Part shown: positions 12,496 through 24,513 of the stretch, piece after piece
How positions within the stretch are numbered: the stretch's first letter is position 1
Layout of the letters: each line of letters opens with the position of its first letter
Source: Phaeoceros laevis
Taxonomy: Eukaryota; Anthocerotophyta; Anthocerotopsida; Notothyladales
Reading direction: 5' to 3'
DNA: 60,811 nucleotides
NCBI GenBank assembly: GCA_049999765.1
Contig: JBNGIQ010007709.1
Coordinates: forward strand, 1-60,811
Program-made: the position numbers and the translations under genes
The notes under the pieces: model-generated
What the model saw: only the letters and a program-made list of their open reading frames with translations
Told to the model about the DNA's origin: nothing
Databases searched by the model: none

Positions 12496-12789
12496 AGCCG
12501 TTGAGGAACTTCCAGCTCCACCCGGCGAGGAGTCGGCTTCTGTACAGGGCTGATCCTCACAAGTTGAGATACAGAGATCTTTGAGACCAACGTCGAGAGC
12601 TCTCCCGCGATTGAGCTGGGTCTTTCAATCCTAGGAAAGCCCTGGCCCAGCTGCAGAGCAAGGAGATAGCTCGTCTCTAGTCCTGTACCGGAAACATTTA
12701 TAGCCATTCTTGTAGAGTTTAGAGCCTTTGTAGCCGGCTTTGAGTTGTAAGTGATGCAGAAGAGGATGTCAGTTCCACAGTAGTAGTAC
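12496..12789 (+). other. 3' flank of FTSHI5
   Basis: Probable 3' UTR and downstream sequence of FTSHI5. The part around 12645-12740 is repeated at about 15990-16075 as part of the segmental duplication. No gene seen. Confidence 0.5.
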
Positions 12790-13261
12790 TAAGGCAATTG
12801 CCATTGAAACCACTCTGTGGTTAACGTCGCTTGCTCGAATTTTTTCACTTGTCCATTTCCACGGATACAAGGGTGCGAATCACATACCCGGTCCCCATCC
12901 ACAAAGCTGAGAACACCAAAGCGTGCACCGGAGAGCGGAGGTTCCAGGGACTGTATACTATACCCAGGCCTTCCGAAGGCGGTCAAGGTCACCGGCAGAT
13001 TCTTGCAATCAATTCATGGCTGAAATTGGTTCCATGCCCGAAGGTTGTGTTGCTTGGACGTCATCTCTGTCTGCATGCATTTGCTGACTCGTCGAGACCC
13101 AGTGTCACAACAGAAAGCTGAAATTGGCTTCACGTAGGTGACCTCTTCTGATACTACTGGCATCCAGTTTGGCTCGTCTGGTCTTTGTCAGATTGTAGTC
13201 TATGCTGGTGAAGTGAGGAGTCACTTAATTCTGTCGAGGATATGCAGATTTCTGGGCTCAA
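12790..13261 (+). pseudogene. Truncated 5' fragment of the GT77 gene (duplication relic)
   Basis: The interval matches 16083-16929, the promoter, exon 1 and first intron of the intact GT77 gene, but lacks the part with the start codon and signal anchor (equivalent of about 16205-16600). The remaining exon 1 sequence still shows the SWLKLVPCPKVVLLGRH-like frame (about 13013-13063). Similarity ends at 13261, just inside the equivalent of exon 2, and no catalytic exons follow. It cannot encode a functional enzyme. Confidence 0.85.
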
Positions 13262-13470
13262 ACAGATTCCCGACACATAGTGCTACTGTGCACTTGGAAT
13301 GGCTGCAAGATGCAATCTGAAAGGTGGCCTCAGGTCAGAGGTATAGCTGCTCGGTTTGAAGGTGCTGCTCAGTCCACCAAGCTGCAAACAGCAAACAATC
13401 CTCAGTTGTTATTGTGAGCTATGCGATTGAAAGCACTTTTGAAGTGTTTTCACCCAGATCTTCAACCTTG

Positions 13471-14655
13471 TTATATTAGTAAGTCTGTTCCAGGGTCGTT
13501 TTCTGTTCCACGTTGGCTCAAAGAAGTCCCAAAAGCTGCTATAAGCAAGGCTTCTGCACGACCTGAAACAGCAGCAGAAAAGCAGTGTAAGGGGCTAGCA
13601 CGTATATCAACAGCCTGCAGCAGTATGAAATTACTCTGACCGTGATCTTTTTTTCTTCGAAGCTGAGGTGCCAGTGTCGGAAACAATTTGCAAGCTAATG
13701 CACGACTGTCATCCTGTAATATGCGCATAAACAAACTTTTCGTGGGAAAAAAATCCATGCACACATCATAGCAAGATAGGTGCTAGATAGGAAACCGCTT
13801 AAAGAAAATTGGTTCGCAAACAAGGAAGCCCCATACCTTGGAATACTCGGTGCCCAGCAGGCCCATGGCTGCCTTCCAGGCTTGTGCCCGTACGGGGACC
13901 ACCTGAAACCCTAGGGCAAACAGTATGCCGGTCCAAACTCCGTAGCCAAATCCACATCCATACCATCCCTGGCACAGGGGACAAGTTAGGAACAACAAGA
14001 CAAGTTTCGGCTGCAACTGCATGATTGGAATGCTTCCATCTTCTTGATGTAGAAGGCCGCTTCGAAGCATGGATAACCAACCTGCTTGCCGTCTTTTGGG
14101 AACGGCCTTGGTTCTTCAATGTATGCAACACTGCCTGAAATCAAGGACTTGCTAGCCTCAAAACAAAAGGGGAGAACGGGAATAAGATCCTGTACTCATG
14201 AAAAGATTGAAAGACATTGCCTTGGAGTCAAACTAACTAAGTCACCTTCTGGTGCCCCGAGCTGCTTCACCAGTGCAACAATTGACTCAGAATCGTGCTT
14301 CCGTCGGTTCATTTTGCCAACAAGAAACTTGACAGCAGGCACATCAACCACCTGAGTTTCGGGAGACATTAATACACGTCAGAGAAATGCTCAGCTGTAG
14401 CTGCTGCATATCATCAGAGGAGTTCGAGGGTAAAAGTGTTACTTGAGCACAAATTTCTGTTCCGTCATGATGAAGAAGAGCAATTGCACCTGAAACATCA
14501 GGATCCACCCCTAGAACGTGACAATTGCTCAATTGGCTATCCGACATTAGAAACCTTGAAGCTAGTCCATCCTTGTAATCAGCTGCCAAGGCAGAGCGTC
14601 GGTGAAGCTGGAAGCTGGAGAACATCCGTCCAGAAACGAGCCCGCAGGGCCGCAT
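13471..14655 (-). CDS. MOC1: MOC1-type chloroplast Holliday junction resolvase
   Basis: Six exons in consistent phase (14655-14443, 14351-14246, 14134-14082, 13968-13837, 13713-13641, 13562-13471) encode 222 residues. The RuvC-like fold is recognisable: GVDPDVSGA with acidic D51, an IEEP strand (E113), GWYGCGFGYGVWTG and a C-terminal KKDHGRAEALLIA motif (D191, E196), which supply the metal-binding acids. MOC1 resolves recombination junctions in plastid DNA and is needed for nucleoid segregation. About 44 residues precede the core, shorter than I expect for a plastid transit peptide plus linker. The chosen ATG lies about 35 bp from the edge of the duplicated FTSHI5 relic. The frame is open upstream to 14847, but there it reads antisense to the relic, so I did not use it; M11 (14625) is another possible start. 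Confidence 0.9.
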
Positions 14656-14689
14656 GGCCGCGGACCAGTCAACGCGAACCAAACTTTCC

Positions 14690-16075
14690 GCCCCAGCTTT
14701 TCGGGCAAATATGTTGGGGTGAGGGGATTGCCAGCTACTAGTAATGTATCTAGAGCTCAAATCACAGGCTCCCCTTATCATCGTCATGGATGACTTCGAC
14801 CAGTTCGCTGGAGTCCGCGGGGCTACCTCAGATACAAGAAGAAGCACCCATGAGTCACGAATTAATCAATTACTGGTTGAACGTGACGGGTAGGATGCCA
14901 ATTTTCGTTGCCTTTTTGAATGCCCTGATCATCTAAGATGCTTTGGTGCCGGCTGCTGGGTGAGACAGTATAATCATTAGGTCAGTGTTTTTCATGTATT
15001 GCTGCTTACTGTAGTTTGATTTTCTTGCTCAGTCCCCTGATAGGAGAGACTGGTTTCAGGTACCGGAAAAACTGCTGGATGGCCAACAGTCGAAGCAAAT
15101 GGACGTCACTGCAGAATCCAACCCAGGGCTCCAACTGTCTGAGCCTCCCTATGTGGTGAGTGCGCCTTCCCTTGTTCGTCTCGTTGGCTTACAGATCGCA
15201 ATGCTCCTGCCGTTGTCTATGGAAATTTTAACATCTCTGTGTCCGTTTGCTAGTGCACAAGGGAGCCTAAGTACTGGGGAGCTGGCAGGGGCTTACTAGC
15301 CCTCCTACTCCCCGATTTTGATGTTGTTGATCAAATCTGGCTTGCTGGGAGTTGCGTACCTGGTTGTGACATATGAGAGCAAGCACCTGTCCTAGGTTAG
15401 ACTATGGTGTCTAGGACATCATTTGCGTGAAGTAGCTACTTGTTCAGAATGCAGGGCATCGGGTATACCAAATTGAGTAAGAGGCTTGCAGGGCGTTAGA
15501 TTTAAAACTGAAAAAGCTCAAGAGGTATGATTCCTTGCTGTAGTATTTTGCGCCTTGTGAATCTACCTTTTGTGGACATTGTGGTGGCCCAAGCAATTAA
15601 TCGGTCTTGTTTCGTTCAATGTGGACTAGATTCCTACGCGAATGGTTTTGCAACATGATTGGTCTCCTCATGACAGTACAGTCATCTACATGCCTGAAGG
15701 AGCAGTGAGACCTCTCCCTCACAGAATCAGGATACTATCTGACCATCACGTTGTCATGCTTTAAGTCATCAAGATTATGATTGATTATGCATATGAGTTG
15801 CCGAAACCTGAGGATCAATTTGTGGCCTTGCACAGAGTGGTTCTCCGACGATGGGTGAGGATCATGAAGCCGAGCTGGAGGGGGGAAGGTCCAGAGGTAA
15901 CTTAACTGTGCACAAACTCTTGGTCTCTAACCATATTAGGCACTTCATGCAGCTAATAAAGGTGGCTGGTGTGCGGTTGTTTTATGCTGCAGAGCAAGGA
16001 GAAGCTCGTCTCTAGTCCTGTACCGGAAGCATTTACAGCTCTACTTGTAGATTTTAGAATTTTTGTAGCCGGCTT
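14690..16075 (+). pseudogene. FTSHI5 3' relic (segmental duplication)
   Basis: Pieces match FTSHI5 from intron 8 to the 3' UTR in order: exon 9 and flanks (14750-14890 vs 10030-10165), intron 9, the end of intron 10 with a stub of exon 11 (about 15060-15085), the end of exon 12 (15085-15155), parts of exons 13 and 14, exon 15 (about 15630-15705), exon 16 and 3' UTR. Exon 10, most of exon 11, most of exon 14 and exons 17-19 are deleted or collapsed. Substitutions and frame breaks are spread throughout. No Walker A exon is present. It has no coding capacity. Confidence 0.9.
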
Positions 16076-16929
16076 TGAAGGCAATTGCCAGTGAAACCAC
16101 TCCGTGGTTAACGTCTTGCTCGACTTTTTTTCACCTGTCAATTTCCACGCATAAGCGTGCGAGACACTTACCGGGTCCCGATACACGACCGAAGCGTGCA
16201 TCGGTTTGTCCCTTCCCCTGTTTGTCCATCGAGAGAGACAGAAGAACAGGTTGATAACGAGGCAAGACCAGGGTGCCGGACGCCTCTTGAATCGCTGGCG
16301 TTTAGTTGGATGATCCCAACAAAGCCACTCCTTGCAGGATGCACCATCTCTGGCCAATGTGAGCACTAGTTGCGCAAGGTAGGATGCAGGATGGTGCAAC
16401 AGATCGTCGGAAACGTGGGTGTACTATGTCGGGGCGCGGTGGTATGTCTTGAGCTGATCCTAAGAGAAGGGCAGCATGGAGGCTTATGTTCTGCAGCTCA
16501 TTTTGTGTGGCGCCTGGTTGACTGGGCTCCTGCTCCTGGGAGTGTCCCTCCAGGCCACCAAGATGCTCAACGAACCCAGGCCAATTTTGAGCGAGGGAGA
16601 GCGGAGGTACGAGGTGACAGTGTATACTGCACCCTGGCCTTTCGAAGGCGATCAAGGTCACCGGCAGACTCTTGCAATCAATTCATGGCTGAAATTGGTT
16701 CCATGCCCGAAGATTGTGTTGCTTGGTCGCCATCCGTCTCTGCACGCTTTTGCTGATTCGTCGGGACCCAATGTCACAGTGGAGGCGGAAATTGATTTCA
16801 CGTAGGTGACCTCCTCTGATGTAGTAGTGGGATCCAGTTTGGCTCGTGTGGTCTTTGTCAGATTGTAGTCTATGCTGGTGAAGTGAGGAGTCACTTGATT
16901 CTGTCGGGGTATGCAGATTTCTGGGCTCA
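14690..16929 (+). repeat. Segmental duplication, copy B
   Basis: Counterpart of copy A at 9970-13261, about 1 kb shorter because of internal deletions in the FTSHI5 part. It carries the FTSHI5 relic, the inter-gene flank, and the promoter plus first exon of the intact GT77 gene. MOC1 and about 1.4 kb of unrelated sequence separate the two copies. Confidence 0.85.
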
Positions 16930-19141
16930 CCATTTTTCCACAGCATGGTAGCCAGGGCTCGAGCGTCAGATGCAGACGTGGCATTACTTGTGGATCCAGA
17001 GGTCGTTTTGCTACAAAATCTTATGGAGGCTGTCGAGAGCATGCTGAAGTTGAATGGGGACTGGATGCTGGTTGGGATGTCCCGTTCTGTGCCTACGTTT
17101 CCCTTCTCTCTCAAATCGCCATCAGATATGTGGTCAGACGACGATGGTGGGGCTGTTGAAGCTGGAGAGGTGCGATTTTCATCGCCTATCAGTGTTACAT
17201 GTTGAGCTTCCATGAGACATGATGACCAGAAGGAATTTTTAACTTGTTGCTTGACCTCAGGTGTTGGATTACGTGACGGAGACTGCAGTGTGGGATGAAT
17301 GTGGAGGAAGTCGTCTGTGGATGTGGAATGTTGGACTAGTTCCTCTTCATGCAGGAGTGATGCCTCCATTTGTATATGGACAAGGGCAACATAACGACTG
17401 GCTATTGAATGAGATTTTGACTTCTGGTTTTCGAACTGTTGTTGATGGCAGTGAAGCAATTTCAATCATCAGGCCGCAGAAGTTGCCAAACGCAAGTACT
17501 GCAGAGGTAGATAAAGTTGATGATAGTGAAGTGCTACTTAGACATGCGAAGTGGGAATCTGAAAGCAACTCTCAACTCTCTATTTTGTATGGGTCATTTC
17601 TTTTTAAAAGAGCCAACTTTTCTAACATTCCCGTGAAACTAGATTGGTGTGGGGGTAGTCTTTGTTTCCTGAAGGCATCTGAGAAACCTGTCCCTTGTCT
17701 GCGAAACCAAGCACGATTGTTGACGGAAGGGCTAAATTCTCAACGAGCCTCAGTTCTGCGATTATCCCTGCCAGGCATCTCGACTTCAAGTTCTAACAGT
17801 GCTGGTTGGAACCCAATTCGTAGAAGACAACTTCTGCTTGATAGGGGTCATAGAGGACATCACCAAGTGCATAGAGGACACCACCGGGCTCATAGACATC
17901 AGTTTTGGATCAATGACATGTATATCAGGGGTTCAGGGTACTGGGACAGGTTTGCAGATTGGATTCAACATGAAGGACAGCAAGCAACTAGCAGTAGCAG
18001 TAAATGCAATACGATTCAGCGTGAGAGAAAGGTTCAATGTGATTCACCTGACCTAGAAGGGTCCCCTATTCAGAAATCGAACCTGGCAGTCCCGTTCAGC
18101 TGGGATTCACTGGTAAGGATGGCCGCGAACGAGGACAAGGTAGTGATTCTTGCAGTGGTGGGCAACAGCTATCGGGGCTTGCTTATGAGCTGGGTTTGCA
18201 GGCTTCGAGTATTGGGAATCTCCAATTTCGTTATATCTGCACTGGATGAGGACTTGTACCAATTTTCTGTTCAACAGGTACGCCATGCCAGGTGCATTTA
18301 GTGTTTCTGGTGATATTGAAGTATACTTCTAGCTTGCTCATAATAACCCTGCTTTGCTGTACAGGGCTTACCTGTTTTTCGAGATGGTCACGCAATGAAT
18401 GTCAGCAGAAATGACTGTCATTTTGGAACGAAGTGTTTCCAAAAAGTCACGAAGGTTAAGTCAAGGACAGTATTGCAAATCTTGCAACTTGGATATAACG
18501 TGCTGTTCAGTGATGTCGACGTCTACTGGTTTCAAGATCCAATCAGGAGCCTAATGTTCTATGGCCCAGGCAATCTGGCTGCACAGACAGATCAATATAA
18601 CACCACCTGTAAGCTGTCCAATTTTGTCTACAATTTTGCGTAGGGCAATTCTGCAATGTTTGCAAGCTAACTCTATCTGTGGCTTTGTGATTCAGTCCCT
18701 GATAATGAGCCTCGCCGGTTGAACTCTGGATTCTATTTTGCCTGGTCTGACCCAAAGACCATCGCTGCGTTTGAGATGATAGTCAAGCATGCAGCTAAAT
18801 CTGAAATGTCAGAGCAGCCAAGCTTTTATGACGTGCTATGTGGATATGAGGGTAAGAATCGAGTTGGTGATGCAACGTGTTGGGAGCCGCAGACCCAGCT
18901 AACTGTACATTTCCTGGACAAGGACCAGTTTCCCAACGGTGCATATGCTGGTATATGGGAGAAGAAGGATGTGAAAAAGGCTTGCAGGAAGCGTGGATGC
19001 TTAGTCCTTCACAACAACTGGATCAATGGGAGACTCAAGAAGGTGCATAGGCAGATTCGAAAGGGCCTGTGGCAGTATGATGTAAGCAGCCGCATGTGCA
19101 TTAGAGACTGGCAAGGGCCCAAATCCGCACATGCTTACTAG
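16476..19141 (+). CDS. GT77-family glycosyltransferase (nucleotide-diphospho-sugar transferase), type II membrane protein
   Basis: Five exons in consistent phase (16476-16801, 16917-17169, 17261-18277, 18365-18608, 18696-19141) encode 761 residues. A signal anchor (LILCGAWLTGLLLLGVSL) marks a Golgi-type membrane protein. The N-terminal module has LVDPEVVLLQNLM and a conserved LWMWNVGLVPLHAG block. The C-terminal module has the glycosyltransferase core: VILAVVGNSYRGL, then the metal-binding D582-V-D584 in FSDVDVYWFQDP, LNSGFYFAW and a final HNNWING. Members transfer sugars to cell-wall glycans or hydroxyproline-rich proteins; substrate cannot be read here. The long middle exon contains a His/Gly/Arg-rich 21-bp repeat insert (17849-17900). 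The first exon lies in the duplicated segment; the rest is unique. Confidence 0.85.
17849..17902 (+). repeat. 21-bp coding repeat inside the GT77 gene
   Basis: The unit beginning catagagga is present at 17849-17869 and 17870-17890, with a partial third at 17891. It encodes a HRGHHxV/A-type run rich in His, Arg and Gly, between the two conserved modules. The same bases in the next frame are also open and give an acidic IEDITKCIEDTT-like run. Confidence 0.8.
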
Positions 19142-20444
19142 CAATGCTGCCCTCAGGCTCATGCAGGTGGTCGTTGTTCTTTTCCACTTCACAACAACAG
19201 CTGATTGTAGCATGAAGGCTGGAAGCTGCAGACGAATGCTGCTTTCAGCACAGTAACATGCTTACCAACAACAGACTTAAGGCTAGGTGGGATGGAAGGC
19301 GTATCTACCTTTAAATGCCGCATCTGATTAGCAGACAGCGGTGCAACTAACATCTGGATATTGCAGCCGAAGGTTGCGATCTCCTTACAAGTAGGTGAGA
19401 AAACTGGTCTACAGGAAGAAAATGTGGGTCCAACTTGTCGAAAGACGGTAGGATGGTGCTGTAGCATCTTGGGATAAACTCGTGTCCTATCTAAGCCTGT
19501 ATGGGCCAAAGAGCTAACGATTTTTAAATACCAGGAGGTTATTGAACTTGCAGGTCATTACACGCCGGTAGAGGTGAGGACTGCAACAGATGGAGCAATG
19601 GGAGTCTCCTTCGAAAATGGAGTTGCTCTTCCAGGTGCTGCAGTTGAAGCATTCCACCACCTCCTTAAGTACTTGCCAGTGATATAGCTAGCTAGCTTCC
19701 TCGACCTAGAGTTGTTTGCAAAGCCAGACAGCTTACAGAGTTGCAAATGTCCAGTGAACAACTCGGAGCTGGTGAGTTCTTCATTTGGAACTCAACTTCC
19801 AAATCCACTGTCGGGGGATTGCAGTTATGTATTACACAGCTAAACTGCTTGCCAAATCCGAAGGGCTGTTGTTGTTATAAACTTCTACTCTTGCTATCGA
19901 GAAACTGCAGATGCGACTCCAGATCCAACGAGGCTCCCGGGGCTAGAAACTGCAGTTTTCATCCTTGAAGCATCCCTAAGCTGCTGCTTTCTGTGGACCT
20001 ATTGGTTCCCTGCCGTGTTTCTGCCAACTGCCAAGCCATTTGGTGTTCGATGTTATTTGAAGGTGACTGCAGACTATTTGTTTGTGGCATCATTGAGCTG
20101 TGCAATTCCCGGGCAAGCACGCACTCTTCACAAGTTCACGTTTCTATAGCATGCTATGGCGACTGCCAGAATATGATTTGATTAGGCAGCGGGTAGACTA
20201 TACAAGTCAGCTTCATACACATTTACAGGTCAGGTTCAGCACATTGCTCAAGAAGAAGAAGAAGAAACTTTACTACGTGCTTGTAGGTCTAATTGAACCA
20301 CACGCTGTGATAGAGATGATCATTTATACAATGCGAGACAGACTTCTACTTTCGTAAAAGACCACTCAACAACCACTCCTCGCTGTGCAAGGGTCGCTTA
20401 AGCAAAACCATCAATTTTGGCACCCATTCAGCGCGGGTGCCAGC
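19142..20444. other. Spacer between GT77 and the EF-hand gene
   Basis: Expected to hold the 3' UTR of the GT77 gene and the promoter of the EF-hand gene. An (AAG)n microsatellite lies near 20250-20267. The small ORFs in it show no recognisable family features and I see no gene. Confidence 0.5.
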
Positions 20445-21565
20445 ATGGGAAACGCCTCTTCCACTCTTACGCAGTATGACATCGAAGAAGTGCAAGAGTA
20501 CTGCTCCCACATGTGTGAGTTCCACCATCCTATCTTTTCGCGTTGCTCTAGGGCCCATCGTTAAGATGTATTCAGGGAGGTTGTGACAGAAGAAACTGAG
20601 ATTTGTTGCTGCAAAAGCAAACCGCAGAATTTGGATGAGGTAATGTTTTCAACTTCACGGATGCAGTCCCGCAACGCGAGATCGTGTCACTGTACGCGAG
20701 ATTTTGCGCGCTGGACCGGAGTGGCAAGGGATTCATTTCGGCTGATGAGTTCATGGCGGTTCCAGAGTTTGCTCTGAATCCACTCTCCCAGGTGTGCGTT
20801 TTTTCAGGGCAATTCTGTTCGTGAGGACCTTTTTTTTCTTGACAAAAGCTGCAAAAACTCAAGTAGTCATCTGACAACGTGGTGCAGAGATTGCTCACTA
20901 TGCTTGAAGGCTTAAACTTCAAAGAATTTGTATCGCTGTTAGCGGCCTTCAGTCCAAGAGCAACTCTCAAGCAAAAAGTAGAGTGTAAGAAGTCTCAGAT
21001 GAAGGGGTTATAATGTGAGGCTACCTTGGCATGCATTTTGGTTTCGCGTTTTAATGCTGTTGTCTCGTTTTCAACAGTTATCTTCAAGGTCTACGACAGA
21101 GATGGAAAGGGAAAAGTGAGTGTTGACGATATTCTGGAAGTCCTGCGGGATCTCTCTGGCAAATTTTTGACGGAGGAGGAACGGCAGGTTTGTTTGAGTT
21201 CCTTGGCTGCTTGGAGCTTGCTTGTAAGAATCTTGAGCTGCTTCCTGGCTGATGATACCTACAGCCACTTTTTATGACAGACGGTTGCTGCTTTTGCAGA
21301 AAGTCGTAACCCAAGCACTCGAGGATGCCGGGTTCTCACGCGAGGGTACCTTGACTTTGCAAGATTTTATGAAAGTGAGCACTCATCTGCGTGTTCTGAG
21401 CAAGGGGATTACTTTAGAGCCGTCCGAAAGCACACTGTCTGTACCATGAGTTGAGTGTAGCTTGAATGCGACTGAAGCGTTTTTGTTAAAGTGGTGGGTG
21501 TTTCTGGCTTTCAGGTTTTGGGAAAAGCTCCCGCAAAGATGGAGGTAGAAGTTCTTGTTGATTAA
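20445..21565 (+). CDS. Calcineurin-B-like EF-hand protein
   Basis: Six exons (20445-20514, 20667-20791, 20888-20984, 21078-21187, 21300-21374, 21515-21565) encode 175 residues, the same length as the plant calcineurin-B-related EF-hand protein it resembles along its whole length (Arabidopsis At3g18430 type). The N terminus MGNASS is an N-myristoylation signal, suggesting membrane attachment. EF-hand loops are visible at 40-51 (DRSGKGFISADE) and 104-115 (DRDGKGKVSVDD); the other two are degenerate. The protein ends KMEVEVLVD. It is a Ca2+ sensor subunit; no catalytic calcineurin A homologue is known in plants, so the partner is unclear. Confidence 0.93.
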
Positions 21566-22073
21566 GGAGTGATTAGATCAAATTTACAAGTTTATGCCGC
21601 CTGGCTGCGGTAGCTGCAGACGTTCCCCGGCAGTTCTAACACATAGATTTCCATCCTCTTTCAGACAACCAGCCTAGCCCAAACTTGCCTGACGGATGGT
21701 TGATCAAATAACCGTGTCCTGCAATTTTGACGTCTGATACTGTCAGCACCATTTGCACAATTACTGGCTGACGTGTCGGACGTACACCTTCCCAGAATTG
21801 GATTTGTTCATACCTGGAGACTTGGCCCCACAGTACTAGTCACATAGATGGATAGGCCGGCCATCTGTCAAGGACAAATGCTGCTCGAAGTTTTTGCAGG
21901 AGTATTTGGCATCAACAGCTTCCGTTTTGGTGCCTGTTTTTTGGCACCACGAGCTGCCACCTGCTTTGTGTGTGCGTTCATTGGCGGAAGCGCCCTTCCG
22001 TCGTTCTTGCTTCCTGGCTTGCGTGCTCTTTCCTCATGTTGGAGCCGGAGTTGTAGGTTGTTCAGGGCGGTAG
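21566..22073. other. Spacer between the EF-hand and AS8-like genes
   Basis: 3' flank of the EF-hand gene and 5' flank of the AS8-like gene. An ORF from 21848 overlaps the next gene in another frame and looks like a shadow. Nothing else seen. Confidence 0.45.
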
Positions 22074-22745
22074 ATGACAATAGTGAACCTGTACAGACGA
22101 TACAAGCGATGGAACCCGGTGCATCCCACTTGCGGGGCGTTCTGGGGGATCGGAGTCGGCCTGGGCTGCGGCGTCGGCTGGGGCCCCGGGTTTGGGCCGG
22201 AGGTGATCGGCTACACCGGAGCTGGCTGCGGTGCCGGATTCAGCGTGGGAGTAACCTTGGTAGGATGCGGCCTAGGCCTCCCGGCCAGCGGCCTCACCTG
22301 TGTGCCCTGCGATGCCATGCTATGCGCCTCCGGCGGCCTGCTTGACTTCACCAGGGCACGTCTGCTGCCCGCCTTGCTCCTGGGGGCCAGGCAGGGCTGG
22401 AATTCCTTAACACATCAGGCGTCTTCCCTGGAGGCCACGCTGGAGGAGCAATGGCGCGGCGCAGAGTCGGTCAGGTTCCCGCTCAAGATTCCATTCCTGC
22501 ACCTCTGGCTGCGCCGCCGCCGCCGCGCCCGCAGCAAGCCCTTGCTGCAGGCCAGGAAGGTGACTGCGCCTCCTCCCAGGGCTCCTGCTGATGCAGAAGC
22601 GGACGCTGTAACCCTGCCTATAGCGTCTTACATTGCCGCTGCTGCTTCCGGGAGCTGGGATGCCCTTTCGCCCCCGCGCTCTCCTAAGGCAACGGGTCCC
22701 CTTTCACCGTCGCAGGACCAAAACAGCCACCACTCCACAACCTGA
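22074..22745 (+). CDS. Cadmium-induced protein AS8-like
   Basis: A single open frame of 223 residues. Residues ~14-75 match the conserved core of plant AS8-like proteins: RRYKRWNPVHPTCGAFWG, then a glycine-rich stretch GCGVGWGPGFGPEVIGY followed by GAGCGAGFSVGVTLVGCGLG. The family is small and of unknown biochemical function; the Gly-rich hydrophobic core suggests membrane association. The C-terminal half is basic then Ala/Pro/Ser-rich and poorly conserved, so part of it could be intronic or read differently. No introns are evident. Confidence 0.75.
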   Translation: MTIVNLYRRYKRWNPVHPTCGAFWGIGVGLGCGVGWGPGFGPEVIGYTGAGCGAGFSVGVTLVGCGLGLPASGLTCVPCDAMLCASGGLLDFTRARLLPALLLGARQGWNSLTHQASSLEATLEEQWRGAESVRFPLKIPFLHLWLRRRRRARSKPLLQARKVTAPPPRAPADAEADAVTLPIASYIAAAASGSWDALSPPRSPKATGPLSPSQDQNSHHSTT

Positions 22746-23496
22746 AACATCTCTGAGGTGAAGCCCATTAGGTTTATCGCGCTTCTGCCGCTGTGCATGT
22801 GGGAGAGCAGTTGATAGTTGAGCAAGACGCTTATCGGACGGCCAGTCAGCCAGCTTTCTTCTCCATGAGGTAGTCTACTTCGAGCTGGCTGCCACATTTC
22901 TGTTGATGTCACTTTTCGTGGATGCATCCTGGCTCAGCTGTGGCAGAGTGCTCCATTCGCAGGTTTCAACTTGGAAGAATCCTACTCGACACCGTTCCAG
23001 TGATGACCATCTAATTGTGCATCGACCTCTCTGCATGAATACCATGTTTCGTAGGAAACAGTAGCTTATCTCCTGCTCTTACCAGGCTGGAGTAGTGTAG
23101 TGTCTGAACTTGCATCAAGTTTCGATAATGCTTGCCTCGGACACTGGGTTCGGGAGCATCAGATCACAAGATAGAAATACTAGGTTACCGATCAGCCCTG
23201 TGTCCGGGCTTTACCCCAGTGAGGCTGACAAAGTAGATGCAGTTCAGTAAGGAATTCCGAGACCCTGTCCAGAAGAGTTCACGTTTCCACGTAGGAGATA
23301 GCGTGTGCACTTACATAGGAAACAGGGCACGGTACATATTGCATCTCACAGATTGGGCGTTGATCAATCCTTCGAATCGCAACTACCATTGAGGTGTTGC
23401 ATTGACTCATCTAGCAGAGCTGTCAGAAGGAAAAATTGCTCTAGGAAAGGTTCCATAACAAAATTGGTGTACAAACTTCAAAGCAACACCGTATCC
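22746..23496. other. Spacer between convergent AS8-like and RPL11 genes
   Basis: Both neighbouring genes end here, so this should hold two 3' UTRs. No ORF with family features and no repeat were seen. Confidence 0.5.

Positions 23497-24513
<1,017 letters not shown>

Larger units (their letters stand above)
9970..13261 (+). repeat. Segmental duplication, copy A
   Basis: This segment runs from FTSHI5 intron 8 through its 3' end and flank into the 5' part of a GT77 gene. It is alignable, with deletions, to 14690-16929. Landmarks shared by both copies include tctagagctcaaatcacagg (10024 and about 14750), ctcctactccccgattttga (11249 and 15302), and gattgtagtctatgctggtg (13192 and 16861). Similarity stops at the word gatttctgggctca in both. 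Confidence 0.85.

Noticed and set aside
14656-14847. MOC1 start at 14847
   Set aside because: The added residues are the antisense of the FTSHI5 relic exon and intron, so they are unlikely to be native; kept only as a finding to test.
22628-22927. Minus-strand ORF overlapping the AS8-like 3' end
   Set aside because: No conserved features; a shadow of the GC-rich C-terminal region.
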